64,000 nt of DNA from Obesumbacterium proteus (GTDB taxonomy: Bacteria > Pseudomonadota > Gammaproteobacteria > Enterobacterales > Enterobacteriaceae), in assembly GCF_001586165.1 (NCBI RefSeq), contig NZ_CP014608.1, forward strand, positions 2,046,001-2,110,000, given 5' to 3'. A program made the position numbers and the translations under genes. Below, in pieces: positions 62,510 to 64,000 of this stretch; positions within the stretch are counted from its first letter, which is position 1, and each line of letters opens with the position of its first letter. A model generated the notes under the pieces. The model was not told the DNA's origin. It searched no databases and saw only the letters and a list, made by a program, of their open reading frames with translations.

Positions 62510-63952
62510 TTATTCAACGCGTAGGATTCGGCTGGTATTGGTGCTGCCGATGGTTCCCATCACGTCACCTTGGGTCACGATAACGAGATCGCCAGAAACC
62601 AAGAAGCCTTTATCACGCAGCAGATTTGCAGCATGCTGAGCCGCAGCCACACCGTCGCTGGTGCTATCGAAGTAAACCGGCGTTACGCCGCGATACAGCG
62701 CTGTCAGGTTCAAGGTGCGCTCGCGATGAGACATGGCAAAGATTGGCAAGCCAGAACTGATACGAGACATCATCAGCGCCGTGCGGCCTGATTCGGTCAT
62801 GGCGATGATTGCGGTAACGCCTTTCAGATGGTTAGCCGCGTACATGCTAGACATCGCAATGGCTTCTTCGATATTGTCGAACTGCACATCTAAACGGTGC
62901 TTAGAAACGTTAATGCTTGGGATTTTTTCAGCACCCAAGCATACGCGAGCCATGGCAGCCACCGTTTCCGCAGGATATTGCCCAGCCGCTGTTTCAGCTG
63001 ACAGCATCACGGCATCGGTGCCATCCAGCACGGCGTTCGCCACGTCCATGACCTCAGCGCGTGTCGGCATTGGGTTAGTGATCATCGACTCCATCATTTG
63101 AGTTGCGGTAATCACGGAGCGGTTTAACTTGCGTGCGCGGCGGATCAGCTGTTTCTGAATACCGACAAGCTCAGGATCGCCAATTTCGACGCCGAGGTCG
63201 CCACGAGCAACCATCACGACGTCGGAGGCTAAGATGATGTCATCCATCGCTTCTTCGCTGCATACCGCTTCGGCACGTTCAACTTTAGCCACGATCTTGG
63301 CATCACAACCGGCATCGCGTGCAAGGCGGCGCGCGTAGTTAATGTCTTCGCCGGTGCGAGGGAAAGAAACCGCCAAATAATCGACAGAAATTTTCGCCGC
63401 AGTCGCGATATCTGCAATATCTTTTTCAGTTAAAGCTTCGGCAGACAAGCCGCCGCCTAATTTGTTGATCCCTTTATTATTGGAAAGAGGGCCACCGACA
63501 GTTACTTCGGTAAACACTTTGCTGCCTTTAACTTCCAGGACTTTGAGCTGCACGCGACCATCGTCGAGCAGCAGAATGTCGCCCGGCACCACGTCTTCTG
63601 GCAGGCGCTTGTAGTCGATGCCGACTTTCTCTTTATCGCCTTCATCGGTGGTGAGATCGGCGTCGAGTAGGAATTTGTCACCGATGTTAAGGAATACTTT
63701 GCCTTCTTTGAAGGTTGATACGCGGATTTTCGGGCCTTGCAGGTCTCCGAGGATGGCAACATGTCGTCCTAGTTTTGCTGCAATTTCACGGACTTTATTG
63801 GCACGAGCAAGATGATCTTCAGCTGTACCATGAGAGAAATTGAGACGCACGACGTTAGCACCAGCAGAAATAATCTTCTCTAGATTATTATCGCGGTCGG
63901 TTGCTGGGCCTAAGGTGGTAACGATCTTGGTTCTTCTGAGCCGTCTGGACAT
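62510..63952 (-). CDS. pykA: Pyruvate kinase II
   Basis: Transfers phosphate from PEP to ADP in the last step of glycolysis; AMP-activated type. It is 480 residues, the same as E. coli, from the ATG at 63952 (MSRRLRRTKIVTTLGPATD), which has CGGAG at proper spacing; the open frame extends further upstream without conservation. VRLNFSHG, ILGDLQGPKIRV, VAKVERAEAV and MVARGDLGVEIG are the active-site motifs. Near-identical to E. coli PykA. Confidence 0.97.
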   Translation of the reverse strand: MSRRLRRTKIVTTLGPATDRDNNLEKIISAGANVVRLNFSHGTAEDHLARANKVREIAAKLGRHVAILGDLQGPKIRVSTFKEGKVFLNIGDKFLLDADLTTDEGDKEKVGIDYKRLPEDVVPGDILLLDDGRVQLKVLEVKGSKVFTEVTVGGPLSNNKGINKLGGGLSAEALTEKDIADIATAAKISVDYLAVSFPRTGEDINYARRLARDAGCDAKIVAKVERAEAVCSEEAMDDIILASDVVMVARGDLGVEIGDPELVGIQKQLIRRARKLNRSVITATQMMESMITNPMPTRAEVMDVANAVLDGTDAVMLSAETAAGQYPAETVAAMARVCLGAEKIPSINVSKHRLDVQFDNIEEAIAMSSMYAANHLKGVTAIIAMTESGRTALMMSRISSGLPIFAMSHRERTLNLTALYRGVTPVYFDSTSDGVAAAQHAANLLRDKGFLVSGDLVIVTQGDVMGTIGSTNTSRILRVE

Positions 63953-64000
63953 GTGTAACTCCGTTGACATGTGAAGCATTGGTGTTGGTGCCAATACAAC

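Overview
The window is ordinary enterobacterial chromosome, most probably from the Hafnia/Obesumbacterium group (Hafniaceae). This is inferred from protein similarity, moderate GC and gene order; no rRNA or marker phylogeny is available. Blocks that are far apart in E. coli sit next to each other here: ychF-pth-ychH-prs-ispE-lolB | hemA-prfA-prmC-sirB2-sirB1-kdsA-dauA, then ghrA-ycdX-ycdY-yceB-mdtH-rimJ-yceH-mviM-murJ, then argS-yecM-cutC-cmoB-cmoA-yecN-yecE, then aspS-nudB-yebC-ruvCAB-znuBC/znuA-mepM-lpxM-pykA.

Region by region. Bases 1-6000 are visibly AT-rich. They carry the end of a YdeP-like molybdopterin oxidoreductase, an AraC-type regulator and an EmrK/EmrY-like efflux pair, a set that recalls the E. 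coli EvgA acid/drug resistance regulon. zinT (6143-6793), behind a near-ideal Zur palindrome, and znuABC (57308-59959), with its own Zur box, form the zinc-starvation response. Bases 7100-20170 are housekeeping: PRPP, isoprenoid, tetrapyrrole, release-factor and KDO synthesis. Bases 20170-21330 are decayed or non-coding. Bases 21987-26369 hold the most interesting system: a divergent HMA-like gene and a tightly coupled five-gene operon, with a Fur-like box between them. The operon encodes an HMA-like GRxR protein, two related Pro/Tyr-rich membrane-anchored proteins (one with a His cluster), a small glycine-rich membrane protein and a P1B ATPase with SCA in place of CPC. It resembles the ferrosome (Fez) iron-storage organelle operons. 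Two identical tRNA-Ser(GGA) genes flank ohr. From 27549 to 46136 come transport, metabolic and tRNA-modification genes.

Between an AroP-type permease and yecN, a strong LexA box (48002-48021), a very small ORF ending in a TisB-like segment and a hairpin terminator form a compact candidate SOS-induced type I toxin gene. The right end is the aspS to pykA core, with a second LexA box in front of ruvAB.

Six genes (ydeP-like, araC-like, emrK-like, sirB2, yceB, rimJ) are each broken or altered by what looks like one missing base in a short homopolymer. Several are core genes, so sequencing or assembly error is at least as likely as real decay. All function names rest on sequence recognition from memory, without database searches.
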